Assembly (NCBI GenBank): GCA_020226215.1
Contig: CM035235.1
Location: 39,543,457 to 39,607,456 of the forward strand
DNA length: 64,000 nucleotides
Direction of reading: 5' to 3'
Origin: Sindora glabra
Taxonomy: Eukaryota > Streptophyta > Magnoliopsida > Fabales > Fabaceae
Below, in pieces: positions 22,304 through 34,030 of the stretch (position 1 is the stretch's first letter; every line of letters starts with the position of its first letter). The notes under the pieces are model-generated. The model saw only the letters and a program-made list of their open reading frames with translations, was not told where the DNA came from and made no database searches. The position numbers and the translations under genes are program-made.

Positions 22304-24296
22304 ATGTATTTTTTTATCATATTTCAAAAAGTAAATTAGTTACAATACACAAAAAAAAAAATCAACATTAACTAGTTTATTATTGTAACATAAAAAGTAA
22401 AATTAAAAAGTTAATTCTCAATGTTACAAAGTTTTACCGAATAAATACATCTTCAAAGTTGAATTAATATTAGGAATGGCCATGAAGTAAGCATAAGTTA
22501 ACATATATCTCTCTATTTAAAAGATAATTTATTTATTCCTACCATCATATCTGTATGATAGAATTTTCAATTATTAATATTCTTATCATGTCTCTAATAA
22601 CTTGTTGGAATGACATAAGATAAACTGACATAGTAGCATAAGATAAGATAATAAACAGATAAGATATAACACTATTTAATATTTAATACATAATTGTATA
22701 AGATGATGATAGTATAAAGTTATATTTTTTAGTGTTTGTTGTCATATGTATATAACATAAATAGTAATAAAAAATAAGTTTAAATTTAATCAATTGTTAA
22801 TGCAAAGCTTTTTACACTATTAGTGAATAAAAAGATGATACATCATTAAAAAAAATCAAATAAGAATTTTTACCAATAATACAAGAATTTTGACAATTTT
22901 ATAATGGCATAGTAATGTATAAATGAGTAATAGTGTTAATGGACCAAGTTTAAATCTTTTGAAAATATTTGTTTGAAAAAAAATATCTTTAAATATCCTT
23001 GATACTCTTTGAATTATATATTTCCAAAAATAATGATAAATGGCAGTAATCAACGATAATAGATAGCACATCAAATAATGGTCAACGAAAAAGGATAATG
23101 ATAGGGTATAATTAATAGTGGTGGGTGGCAGCAAGTGATGGTTAAAAGTAGTGAGTGTTGGTGAGTGGTAATCAATAGTGGTGAGTAGCTGTTGATTGAG
23201 GTCAATGGCGTAGATTTGCAACTTACCATTCACTACTTTTCACTCTATTAATTTTATAATGTTATCATTTGAAATTGAGGATCAAAGAGAAAAGAGGATT
23301 TACTCTTATCTTATTAGCTTATATCATATTCAAAAGAACATGATAATTTATCCTATGCCAACATGATAAAATAGCTTGATTGGATTAAATTATCCTATTT
23401 TATAAGTGCACCAAACATTTGCTAAGGCCAGATTATATATGCTTATTTTATCAATTCTCCAAAAAGATTTTAATCTTTATGTTCATTCTTATTTACCTAT
23501 TTTATTTAAATAAAATACATTTCCCATTTTTTTATTTTGTCATAATTATTTCAATAAAAAAATACTTTTTTGAATAATAATACAATGTTAATTATTCAAA
23601 TATGCTAATAATAATAAGATAAAAAGACATAAAATTTAAAATTAGTTTCTAATATTAAAAAATTAATATTTAAATCAAATAATAACATACATAATTTTAA
23701 TTTTTTATTCATATAAATGTAAATTACCATAAGTCTATGCTTAATAAAGGCATAAGAGATATAAGTAGTGTAGTTCCATACTTGCATTTGTACTTAGGTG
23801 GTAAAATTTCCATATTTTTATAAATCTGTAGTAGTAATGCGAATAAATAAAAATTACAAATATTTATTTTATCTGTATGGTTAAATTGCCATCTATAATT
23901 AAAACAAGTACTAACATGTTTTTTTCCTAATAAAAATAAATAGTAATATATTGATTTGTTTATTTAAGGATAAATTGTACATGTGCTTACATGAAATCCC
24001 TCTCTCATTAAAAGAGTGGTCATGGTATTTCTTCCACTATCATCGAGATAACTATATTTTTTACTTGCTTTCTCAATTAAGTTATTTGATCTTGTAAAGG
24101 AACTAGTAATGAATTCCTTGTTGTTCTTCTAGTTTGCAGCTTCCTTTATCTAGTTCTATTTTCACAATCTAGATCAATGATCTTATGAAGGTACTTATGG
24201 TGAATATTTTAAATTTACTAGTTTATAGGAATTTTCCATGTTTGGAGATCTTCTGAAATATTACCCTTAGATTCTAAGTAAGGATTTTTTCCTACA
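22304..24296. other. Intergenic DNA with a GTG-rich minisatellite-like patch
   Basis: About 23120-23200 contains irregular repeats of AGTGGTGAGT-like blocks, unusual for this AT-rich surrounding. Around 22600-22660 and 23300-23420 there are loosely inverted blocks rich in ATAAGATAA and TTATCCTAT, and the right edge reads CACCAAACATTTGC. This hints at a TIR element about 0.8 kb long, without a demonstrated target duplication. Minus-strand open frames at 22856-23233 and 23605-23787 have no recognisable motif. Confidence 0.35.
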
Positions 24297-25250
24297 ATGG
24301 AACATGAACTTCAAAACTTAGGAGATTTAGATAATGATAAAGAATCTCTTAATCTAATTCCTAACAAATTATAGTCAAGTCATTTTATATGTTGATTGGA
24401 AAACTTATCTATCAAAAATCCACAAATAGGGGCATGGTTAAAAAAATGATTCATAAAAGCTAGAGTTTAATTTTAGATTTAATTATTATAGATGAAGTCT
24501 TTGACACTTACATCTTTATTTTTCTATCAAAAGAGCAAAGAAAACTAGTTCTAGATTTAGCCACAAGGAACATTTTAGGCAAAGTTTTGAATTTACACTT
24601 ATGGATTCATCAAAGTGACTTAAAGATATAAATTTTGATTAATTATTAGCTTAGGTTCAAATTCATAATTTTTTAATGGATTTTATAGATCAAACTAACA
24701 TTGATATAACTAGTTCTTATTTTAGGATGGTCAAAAAGAAGAAAATCCCTATTATTAATAGTTATCTTATCAAATCATTTGTTAAACTGAGAGTATGGTT
24801 GAAAATATTAAATCCTGATTATTAATGGTTATCTTATCAAATTGTTTGTTAAACTTAAAGTATGGTTGAAAATATCTAAATCTTTACCTTTGGGTGTTTA
24901 GCTTAAAATGGGAAAGCCAATGAAGATTTGGATAGCTTATAAGTACAAGAAAATAGAAAATCTCTATTTTGGATATGGAATTCTAGGACATGATTAGAGA
25001 TCTTGTAAAAACCCTAAGGCTAATTTAAGGGAGGGAGATAAAAATTGGAAATTTGTCCTTTGGAGTTGCATTTTACTTGGGAAGGGTTTAAAAGACTTAT
25101 GTGAAGAACAAGATTTAGGGAACAATTTATTTAATCTAATTCAAAGAAGAATTGGCAATATCATTTTAATAAACTAATTCTAATCTTCAAGGGTCCAAGA
25201 GATAGTTCTTATAAAGGAAAACATTGTATCTAAAAATTAGTTGGACCTAG
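24297..25250 (+). pseudogene. LINE ORF1 (gag-like, DUF4283/zinc knuckle) fossil
   Basis: The probable start is the ATG at 24297, reading MEHELQNLGDLDNDKESLN, a typical plant LINE ORF1 opening. Further on, stop-interrupted pieces resemble the DUF4283 RNA-binding-like domain. A FGYGILGHD segment followed by RSCKNPKA near 24967-25015 corresponds to the CCHC knuckle, with its first two cysteines lost. The intact family protein coats the retrotransposon RNA. Here the reading frame is broken many times and cannot be functional. Confidence 0.6.
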
Positions 25251-25899
25251 TTGTGGTAGACAAAGGTATGTTTATGCTTTGTGAAAATAAAAGTAAAGAT
25301 AAAGCTAGGATTATTAACTTAAATAACTCATGCAGTAATATCAATAAAAAATCTAATTTTTATTTTTGTTATTTATTATAGACTTATTTTTTCTCTTAAG
25401 AAAATAAAATTAGAAGAAATTAAAGTGGCATTTAAACATGAGAAAAACTTGATTAAAGTAGAAAATTTGAGGATAGAACTAAGGATGAAAATCGATGATA
25501 GGTTAAATATCATCTACCTAAAAAAAATTTATCCCTTTTGGGGAAAGTGTTTCGTCAACACCGACTAAGGAGATAGGGGATGCTAGGAAATGAAAAAAAA
25601 GTATGAAGGAAAGAGAGTATGATAATAGAGTCTAATAACATTTTAAAATAGACTATTATTAAAGATGAAAATTTGTGAATTCTCATTAGGAAGAAAGCTA
25701 CCAGAGATGCCAAAAAGGACAATTACCATCTCAAAATGGGAAAATTGCATAAGGAGGGTTATAGAATTAACAAAATATTCTAATTAGGATGAGGAGGTGA
25801 GCTTAAACATGCCTCTATAAGGGCCATGAAGTGCATTTCTTCGAACTCTTAAGGAATAAACCACACCTTGATAGGTAAGGCCCTTAAGGCAATAGTTAG

Positions 25900-26400
25900 A
25901 AGGTAAAGCCTAAACTATGTATTTTTTATAGAAACTAAAGCAAATTCCTAATTTATCAATTTTGTAGCTTAAAGAATAGGTTTGATAGAATGTGTTATTA
26001 TCTCGATGAAGGTTTATAAATAAAGCATGGCCCTATTATGGATGAAAGGCTTCAATATTGAAATTTTATCTATGGATAAAAGAATGATACACCATATGAT
26101 AACTAATGAAATAGTAAGAATTGAGTGTTTTATTTCTTGTGTTTATGATTCACCTTATATTAGGGATAGATATGCTTTATAAGATAAACTATATGGATCA
26201 TTAAGGAAGAATATTAAGAAACTGTGTAAAAAGTTAAACAAATTTTACAACATTATAAAGAACTTTAGGATATTATAGCTATCCTTGGGTAATTTTTTAG
26301 GATTTCAACGCCTTATTAACTCAAAATGAGAAAGAAAAAGGTTGTTTAGTAGGAAATTCCAATGATATTGCATTTAGTGCATTTTTCCACTATATAATTA
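25900..26400 (+). pseudogene. LINE endonuclease domain fossil
   Basis: ETKANS near 25930 is the counterpart of the FLMETK-type motif that carries a catalytic glutamate. GGLALLW is represented by MALLWMKGFNIEIL near 26020-26060. The GDFN region is represented by a degenerate stretch near 26285, followed by TQNEKEKG-like residues. The family cleaves target DNA before reverse transcription. Several stops interrupt it. Confidence 0.65.
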
Positions 26401-27169
26401 GAATCAAAATTAATTTTAAAAGTAATGTGCACATTTAGGATAATGGAAGAACTTTTCTCCAAGCAATTACAAAAATATTAAATAAAGATATTTGCAATGG
26501 TCAATGAATGCTTTTATATCCTAAAGTTATTGTTATACATTTAACAACCATCACTTCATATCATAGTCCTATATATTCAAATACTTATTTTAATAAAGAA
26601 ATAGGTTTTAAACTATTTTAATTCATTTTAACTTAGTTTTGAGATAGTTTATGTTTAGAATTCATTCATGAAGCTTAGAAGGAAAGAAAACCTTTATTCT
26701 GTTGGCTTTAATCTTATGCATAAGATTAAGGCTATGAAGAAAGCTCTCATAGTATGGAACAAGAAAATTTTGGGTTATTTTCACTCAATCGTCTCAATTT
26801 CAAGCTATACTTGAATATATTAAAAGTTCTTACCTCCTTTAGAGGAGGATAAAGTTTAGGAAAGAATGATTAAAGATAACTTGAATAAATAACTTGCTAG
26901 ACAAGCACAAATATAACATCAGAAAGTTTAAAGAATTATGGATCTTTGATAGGGAAAGGAATATAAGATTTTACCATTTGCCTACTATTATTAGGAGAAA
27001 ATGAAATAATATTACTAGTATTAAACTTGGTTTTAGGCTATGGTTACAGGAAAAGACTGACATTGAAAACTATTTCATGTATGGTTTTGAAAAGTTATTT
27101 TCTTTATATAATGTTTAGTTCTTAGTGGATTTGGAAAGGTTAATTAAAAATGTAATTTCGAAAGAAGAG

Positions 27170-28120
27170 AATAAGAAACTTTGCCTAATTCCATTAGAAA
27201 AAGAAATTTAAGACACTATAAGTAAAATGCTTGATTAAAAGGCTTCGAGTCTAAATGGAATAAATGCTTTATTTTATAATACAACTTAGAATATTATTAG
27301 TAGTTAAGTGATTAAAATGGTACAAAGTTTCTTTAGTTTAGGTTTTACATTAAGAAAGTCAAATGAAACTTTTATTATCTCAATCTTAAAGGTTACAAAA
27401 GCTATTTCTTTTAAGATTTTTGCCCAATTAATTTCTATAACTTAACATATAAAATAATTTTGAAGATTCTGACGAATAAATTGAGGTATATCAAGGGTAA
27501 GTTAATTGCTTCTGTTCAGTCAACCTTTATTCTTGGATTATGCATAGCAAAAAATGGCTTATTAGCCTAAGAATTGATATATAAGTTCTTTAGGAAAAGA
27601 AAAAGTGGAAGTTTAATAGTGATGAAGCTCAATATGAAGGAGGCTTATGACCGTGTAGAATAGAACTTTATCATTTACATCCTAGAGTTATTAGGTTTTA
27701 GTAAAGTATTTGTGCAATCGATTAAACAATGCATTTTAGTTGTTTCTTTCTACGTTTTGTTGAATGTCTCTCCTATAAAAAGGTTTTATCTTAAGTGCAA
27801 GTTAAGACAATAGAATCCCTATCATTGTATTTATTCATCCTTTATTTTTAAATTCTCTTTAGGTTTCTTTTCAAGGTGGAAAAGTAAAAAAGAATACCTA
27901 GGGTTTTTGCTAAAGCAAAAAAAAAAAAAAAGAATGAAATTATTCACTTTTAGGATCTAATATGTAAATATGAGTCTTGGTTAGGGCAACAAATTAATAT
28001 TAAAAAATCTTTGGCTTTTTTCTTAAGGAATATAGTTGAACATACTAGAGAAAAATTAATACAAGAATTAGGAATCCCACAATCACAAAGAAATGCAAAA
28101 TACCTTAGTATACTACTTTT
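27170..28120 (+). pseudogene. LINE reverse transcriptase fossil
   Basis: LTNKLRYIKGKLIASVQSTF followed by ILG matches the conserved LINE segment preceding the palm (normally ...QSAFIPGR). Next comes MKLNMKEAYDRVE near 27622-27660, where intact elements have LDMSKAYDRVEW; the catalytic aspartate position is asparagine. Then come GF-type and VSF-VLLN segments. The YADD box region is missing or unreadable, and a 15-base A run lies at 27917-27931. Beyond it, GQQINIKKS and KYLSILLFLSHSK match the downstream thumb motifs. Clearly inactive. Confidence 0.8.
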
Positions 28121-28819
28121 CCTTTCTCATTCCAAATGTCAAGATTTCTAGTTTCTTTTAAATAAAGTTCAAAACAGATTAACAGGTTAGAGAAAAAATT
28201 TGTTATCATAGACTACTAGAATGACTATGATTTTATTAGTTTTATAACAATTACTAGTATATTATATGTCTACACTAAAGGTTCCTTTTATGTTAAAGAT
28301 TTTGGTAGCATATTCTAAATAATAAGACTAATTTCTTTTATCCATTACCTTAAAGTAATAGCTTCAAGCCTAAAAATTTAGGAGGTTTGGGTTTTAAGCT
28401 ATTTCATAATATAAATTAATCTTTACTTACAAAGCCTTTTTTGGAAAATTTTAACTTATCCAAAAGCCCTTTTTATGAAGTGTTTTAGAGGGAAATATTT
28501 GGATAAGGCCTATCTAATGGATGCTTCTAGAAAAAAGGGTTCATAGGCATGGAAAGGCATTCTTGGTCAAAAGGAAATTATCATAAAGTGTTATTGTTTC
28601 ATAGTTGGTGATAGTTCATCAATTAGAATCCAAAAGGATCGATGGATTTTTTTTATTTGGAAGGTCTTATCTTTAAATTAAAACAAGAAATTTAGATAAT
28701 AGAGCAATAATTTTAGAATTGATTTATAATGGTTAATAAAGATGGAATCATATGCTAGTCACAAATATATTCCTATTAGAGACAACAAATATCATTTTTA
28801 AAATAGTAAGCAATCATTA

Positions 28820-29080
28820 AGAGACAAATTGATTTGGACCCTCAATAATTCAGGAAGTCTTTCTATGAAATCATTCTATAAAACTATTATAAAGCATAAT
28901 GTAAATCATAAGTAAACAATAATGTGGGCTTAACTTTGGAATCTAAACCTTCATCTAAGATTTCAATCTATTTTCTAGAGAATAGGTAATAGAGTTTTAC
29001 ATATTAGGGTGGAGTTAGCTCAACTTATGAATATTGGCCCCATTCTCTACCTTTTGCACTTTTGAAACTATACTTGTTAA
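28820..29080 (+). pseudogene. LINE zf-RVT domain fossil
   Basis: LIWTLNNSGSLSMKSFYK, then FQSIFWRIGNRVLHIRVELA, follow the plant zf-RVT pattern (W...G.Y.VKS.Y, then FLWR...LPT...L). The expected CP-x-C pair that should follow is represented by IGPILYLLHF, so zinc ligands are lost. It sits between a GDSSSIRIQKDRW segment (near 28610; intact form GDG-SIRIWKDPW) and the RNase H region. Confidence 0.7.
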
Positions 29081-29479
29081 AACCAGAATTAGAATTGTCC
29101 ATCATAGAGCATTATAGAATTACCAAACTTGTATGGTTCTATTTTAAGGGATTTGATATGCCATATCTACAATCAAGCTCTGTCTTAAAAGCCTTTAATA
29201 TTATCATTATTGAGCATACATTCCTCAATCTACATCAGATCCTTAATGCATAATGGTAAATTGCTAGGTTTACTAGTGCTATCTTACAATGATATAGAAG
29301 GAGAGAAACTAGATTCTTCATAGTAGCAACTTTATTAACTTAGAGTGGCTTTTTAGCTTAATTTTAGGCAACTTCAAGGCTAAATACCAAAGAATCTATG
29401 ACATGGTTTTGGAATAGTAAGGCAATCGTTTGTTTAATATTAGAAGTCCTTATCTTATATGGTTCCTTCTAAGTTATGA

Positions 29480-29885
29480 AACCTTAAAATAAATATTGAT
29501 ATAACTTGGTCTAATGGAAAATCATCTTTAGTAGCTATTGCTATAAATTATAAAGGTAAGGTAATTGAAATGTGGTATGATAATTTTAAAAGCTTAACAA
29601 CGGTAATTACAAATTTGCTTGTGATCCATAAAGGTATTTTTAATAGCACACAAGAATCATAAATTTATTGTTGAAAGTGATTATAAGATTGTAGTGGATA
29701 CCTCATTAGGTGTTATTAGGTGTCTTTGGAGATTTCAAAGAGTGTTTAAGTCTAAAATTAATATTTTGAATAATGTAATCAAAGTGTCTATTCATTGGTA
29801 TCCTAAATTGAGTAATAGAGTGGCTTTTAAGATAATTCATAGGGTGGCGAGAGTCATTAAAAGAGGATTAGATAACTTATCTTAA
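29480..29885 (+). pseudogene. LINE C-terminal RNase H-like fossil
   Basis: KFIVESDYKIVVD (near 29660), followed by SIHWYPKLSNRVAFKI (near 29790), matches the end of plant LINE RNase H domains (I-E-S-D-S...VV, then a final HxxRxxNxxAD-type helix). The frame is interrupted upstream. A 63-codon open stretch at 29694-29885 is part of this fossil, not an independent gene. Confidence 0.6.
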
Positions 29886-30003
29886 GTTCTTCCTTAGATT
29901 GAGAATGTTGTTCTCTATGATGTTTCTCATTTTATTGCCTAACAAAATTTGTTTTCATTTGCAAAAAAATTGTACTCGTCTTTAATCATATCAATAAATA
30001 AAG

Positions 30004-32880
30004 TGGTTAAGAAAGTTTAAAGGTTTGTTTATCATTAAAATTTTTTAAAATTGATTTTATCTTAATTTACCTATAAATAAATTCTATTATTTGAAAATTT
30101 TATCAAAAATAATAATTTTAATTTATTTACAAATAAATTCTTTTATTTGAAATGTATTAAAAATGCATAGAATTCAATTAAAAAATAAATTTTGATGATA
30201 TTATGATAAATACAATGTTAAAAAGAGGATAAATTTTTTATACACTGCTATAGAATAGCTAATCAATATTAGGTGTTTATAAGGATTCAAGTTAGAAAAT
30301 GACTTGTGTGTAATTAAGCGCCATAGAATATGTGGTTTAATGTTAGTAAACTATCACAGAATTTATGTTTCTATCAACTTGGAAAATAATATTAAACATC
30401 ATTTTTTTCTAAAAATTGATATCTAATACTCACAATACCATATTGATTCTTTTAAATAATTAATATTATATGTCTTAATGCCAACCACCTAAACTCTAGC
30501 CCTTAGTTCGTCACTCCTTCAATTCCTCGTTCCTTCATCCTAAACGTAAATCCCATCCCTATATTCCTTACTCCTTCATATTTTTTATTTCTCTTATATT
30601 CCTAACCAAATATAGAAAGCTAACATCTCTTATTACCTTAAAGAATCCTAATTTAAACAATTTTAAAGAATAGTTATAATAGCAATATATTAAAAATGAT
30701 GAAAGGTTGTATACAATACCATAGGCAAAGATAGATGTTTTACTAAATTTGTCTTGATAACTATTGCTCAATATATAAGATTTGTACTACCTAATAAAGC
30801 CTTTTAAATATAATACCTCTAGATGTAATGAGCATTAATGAAAAATTGATATATTACATATTTTCATATGAATAAATAATATATAATATAAAAAAATGTT
30901 AAAAAAATAAATGAGATAAAATTTCTTACTTATACAAACCTACAAAAGTTACAGCTAAATGATAGACAACAAAATAGAATTAATTAGGAAACTAGAAACT
31001 AAATTGCAAGAACAAACACAAGAAATTAAAAAAATTCTCACATTTATATTTTGCATTTTTTAAAAAGGTTTTAAACTTCATATATTTAGTTATAAGTTAA
31101 CTAAGCTTCCAATACAACAAAATAATTAGTAAGTAAAAACACGACTAAAGAAAATCATCTTAAAATTGAATGAAAGCATATCTCATTAGATAGAGAATTA
31201 TTTTAAGGTTGGAAAGCTTTAGGATAAATTTTGCAAATGACTTTATGCTTCACTCTTTTTATTTTCAACTCGCATCATGCTCTATCCTTTCCATTTTCAA
31301 TTCATACCTGTGGCCTAAGATTTTATGTCTATTACTATATAACAATTGATATTTAAAATTCATATCACACATCAATTATGAAAAATCACAATTGTCTTTA
31401 ATATAATGATATCATCCTATTAAGTAATGTTTCATGTTAGTTAGAATAAAAAAATTAACATCATAATAAATGAATATCTTTTTTAAAAAAATAAGATTTC
31501 TTTTCTTCTTATTGTAAAATTAAACTAAACAGTAACAAATTGAATGAAAATGGGACAAAAAAATGTGAAAGAAAACAATATATTACAAATATATATTCTT
31601 CTATTTTATATATTTTCATACTAATACATGAACATATGCAATGCAACAACTATTATTTATAATAAATATACATAACATCCCTATAAAAAATAAAAGAAAA
31701 AGTGATTATCATCTGCTTATAATTCCTTTATATTACTTAATAGCTTTTAAGGGGTTTAATTCAATCAATTTTATATTTATTAGCCTTAAGGTATTTGATT
31801 ATTTTATTTGTTATAAACCTCTTAGTGTTCATATGTTTTAATATGAAAATAAGCATGTTTCTTATTTAATGTGTATCAAAGTTTAACATAGCATATAAAG
31901 CAACAACATGTCAATTTTTACATTAGAACACAGGAAATGTGAGGCTCATAATAAATGAAGAAATCAAGTACTTCAAAGTTAATAAAGGATAACAAACACC
32001 ATCAATGTCATATAATTACAAATATTTTGAATTTTATAATCATGGCAATCATATCAAATAATGGATATGCTTATAACCATCTATTTAGGTGCATAAGATA
32101 ACCTTGATTTAATGTGATGTCCGTGACCATAAGAGATAGCTTCTGAGAATAAGATGAAGGGCATAGATTATAGCAACAACATTATGAAAGAACTAGAATT
32201 TCCCTAAGTTTCTTCAATTAAAGGACTTATGTTTGCACTTCAACAATCAAATAAAGAATTTGGAAGGACTCTTGTCTAAAGTTCCTATAAATGCTTTATA
32301 GAATTCTTGTGTTTATGGCTGAAATGGATACAATTAGAAGGAAATTAAATTGATTCTAGAGCCTTTTAAAAGTACTAGTTTTTGGAATCAATCAAAAGCT
32401 CTTGAAATGAAGGGTGAAGACTGTGGTATTAACATTATTTAGATAATGTAGAAAATGCAAAAACCTCTTAAAGTTATGTGCAAAGTGTGGATACCAATCC
32501 TTGTAAAAAACTTTAAAAATTCTCTATGCCTTCCAAATAGTCATAATACTGCTAAATACTAAGATCTACACCTTTTAACTTAAAATTCATGTTTTTATAG
32601 AATAGTATCAATCTTGAAAAATCATAAATTTATTAGTAATAGGCCCTACTTATAGGTCGAGAGCAAAATAATTAAATGTTAGCTATTGATTTAAAATTTA
32701 CGCTATTTTTTTGGATATATATATCGTTACAATGACTTAAGATATCAGTTAAGTATTAAAATGATATGTAAATTGTTAATAAATATTCATGATGATTAAA
32801 ATAGGCTTATACAACGATCACCATAAAAACTTGACATTGGAAATTATTTATTAAATATTGTTGTTAAAGTCAATTTCAAT
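30004..32880. other. AT-rich intergenic DNA
   Basis: No gene. A pyrimidine-rich patch at about 30490-30620 (CACTCCTTCA / TATTCCTAACCAAAT) resembles one end of a plant MITE, but no matching inverted end was found. Short open frames (30568-30771, 31641-31841) have low-complexity composition. Confidence 0.4.
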
Positions 32881-32883
32881 TCC

Positions 32884-33055
32884 ATTCATTCATACTTCTT
32901 CAGTTTTATTTATTTAAACTTTTTCATAAATTCATTATTTAGACTTTTTCAATCTTTCTCATTTAAACTTCTTTATAAATTCATTTATTTAGATGTGTTT
33001 AGTTTCATTCATTTGAACTTCTTCATAAATGTCATTCATTTAGATATCCTCATAT
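32884..33055. repeat. About 50-bp tandem repeat
   Basis: Units contain TCATTTAAACTTCTTCATAA and TTTAGACTTT blocks; ATTTAAACTT or ATTTGAACTT recurs at 32912, 32961 and 33011, a period of 49-50 bp, with a partial unit to the left. About 3.5 units. Confidence 0.7.
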
Positions 33056-33531
33056 ATTTCAAAAAATGTTATCATATTAGATGTTAAAAACCAATTTTTT
33101 TGTTTGTTACTTTCTTAATATTATTATAAATTTTTGTTATGTAAATAACTAAATATAAAAAAAATTATTTTCAAACCAATTTAACAAAGAATATTATATT
33201 TGTTTTTATATATTTTTCTTTGTTAATTTATATAATTCAAATGATTATTATAGAATTTTAACTAAAAATAACATATAAATGAGCAAAAAGAAATAATTTT
33301 TCAAATTTAAAAAAAATTATCATTTCTCTATTCATAATAAAAGTATAAACATATAAGTAAAGAGAAACAATATTTCTACAAATTTGTACAAAATAACTAT
33401 ACTAAGTTATCAATAGAAAATTATATGTCTACATATGAATACAAAAAAAAAATTACTATTTGTGAAAATCTTCATTTCCAATGCAAACTTCGATATTATT
33501 ACTCAAATTTTTCTAGTTTGTCCACTCTGTT

Positions 33532-33745
33532 AGGAAATGGGAGAGTATACAACAAGAAAGAATTAAAGGTTATAGTTCCCTTATTATACACTCTTTCAAT
33601 GAAAAAGAAATGAGAGTTTAATAATTTTTCCATTTCATTTTTATTTCATGGGAAATAAGATAGTATACAATAAGAAAAGAAATTAAGGTTAAGGTTATTC
33701 TATTATACACTCTCTCGATAAAAGTGAAGTGAAATATCAACAATA
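33532..33745. repeat. 118-bp tandem duplication
   Basis: AGTATACAA(C/T)AAGAAA at 33544 recurs at 33662, and TTATACACTCT follows in each unit. Roughly 80 percent similar by eye. The small open frame at 33425-33613 falls in the first unit and is not regarded as a gene. A further loose duplication (ACAATTTCTAAT blocks) lies at 33885-34030. Confidence 0.65.
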
Positions 33746-34030
33746 ATATTATGTATTAAATTTATCATACTCGAGAGCATAGTGGAGAGATGTCAAAAGA
33801 GTTCATATGGAAAGAAAAAGTTTGAGCGAAGATTTATAAGAAAAAAATGAATATCAATTATTAAACAAAATTGACGCCATATAATTCTACAATTTCTATT
33901 GTGCCTTCTTAATTGCTTCTACAATTTCTAATGAGACTTTTGAAATACTTTTTAGATAATGATTGTTAACTAGAACCAAGTCCTATGATTTTATAATTTC
34001 TAATATGATTTTTGAAATTCATTTGAGATG

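Larger units (their letters stand above)
24297..30003 (+). mobile_element. Degenerate L1-type non-LTR retrotransposon (LINE)
   Basis: Domains appear in the right order on one strand: gag-like ORF1 with a zinc-knuckle remnant (24297-25250), apurinic-type endonuclease (about 25900-26400), reverse transcriptase (about 27170-28120), zf-RVT (about 28820-29080) and a C-terminal RNase H-like segment (about 29480-29885). It ends near an AATAAATAAAG stretch, without a clear poly(A). Stops and frameshifts occur throughout, and short internal deletions are evident, including loss of a readable YADD-type active-site region of RT. The length of about 5.7 kb is typical for plant LINEs. The 5' boundary is uncertain; a leader may begin near 24.0 kb. 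Confidence 0.85.

Noticed and set aside
22856..23233. 125-codon minus-strand open frame
   Set aside because: Its N-terminal half is the GTG-rich minisatellite read as T/P/L/H-rich sequence; the rest is AT-rich, without motif.
29062..29253. Apparent small gene at 29.1 kb
   Set aside because: It is an open stretch within the LINE fossil between the zf-RVT and RNase H regions.
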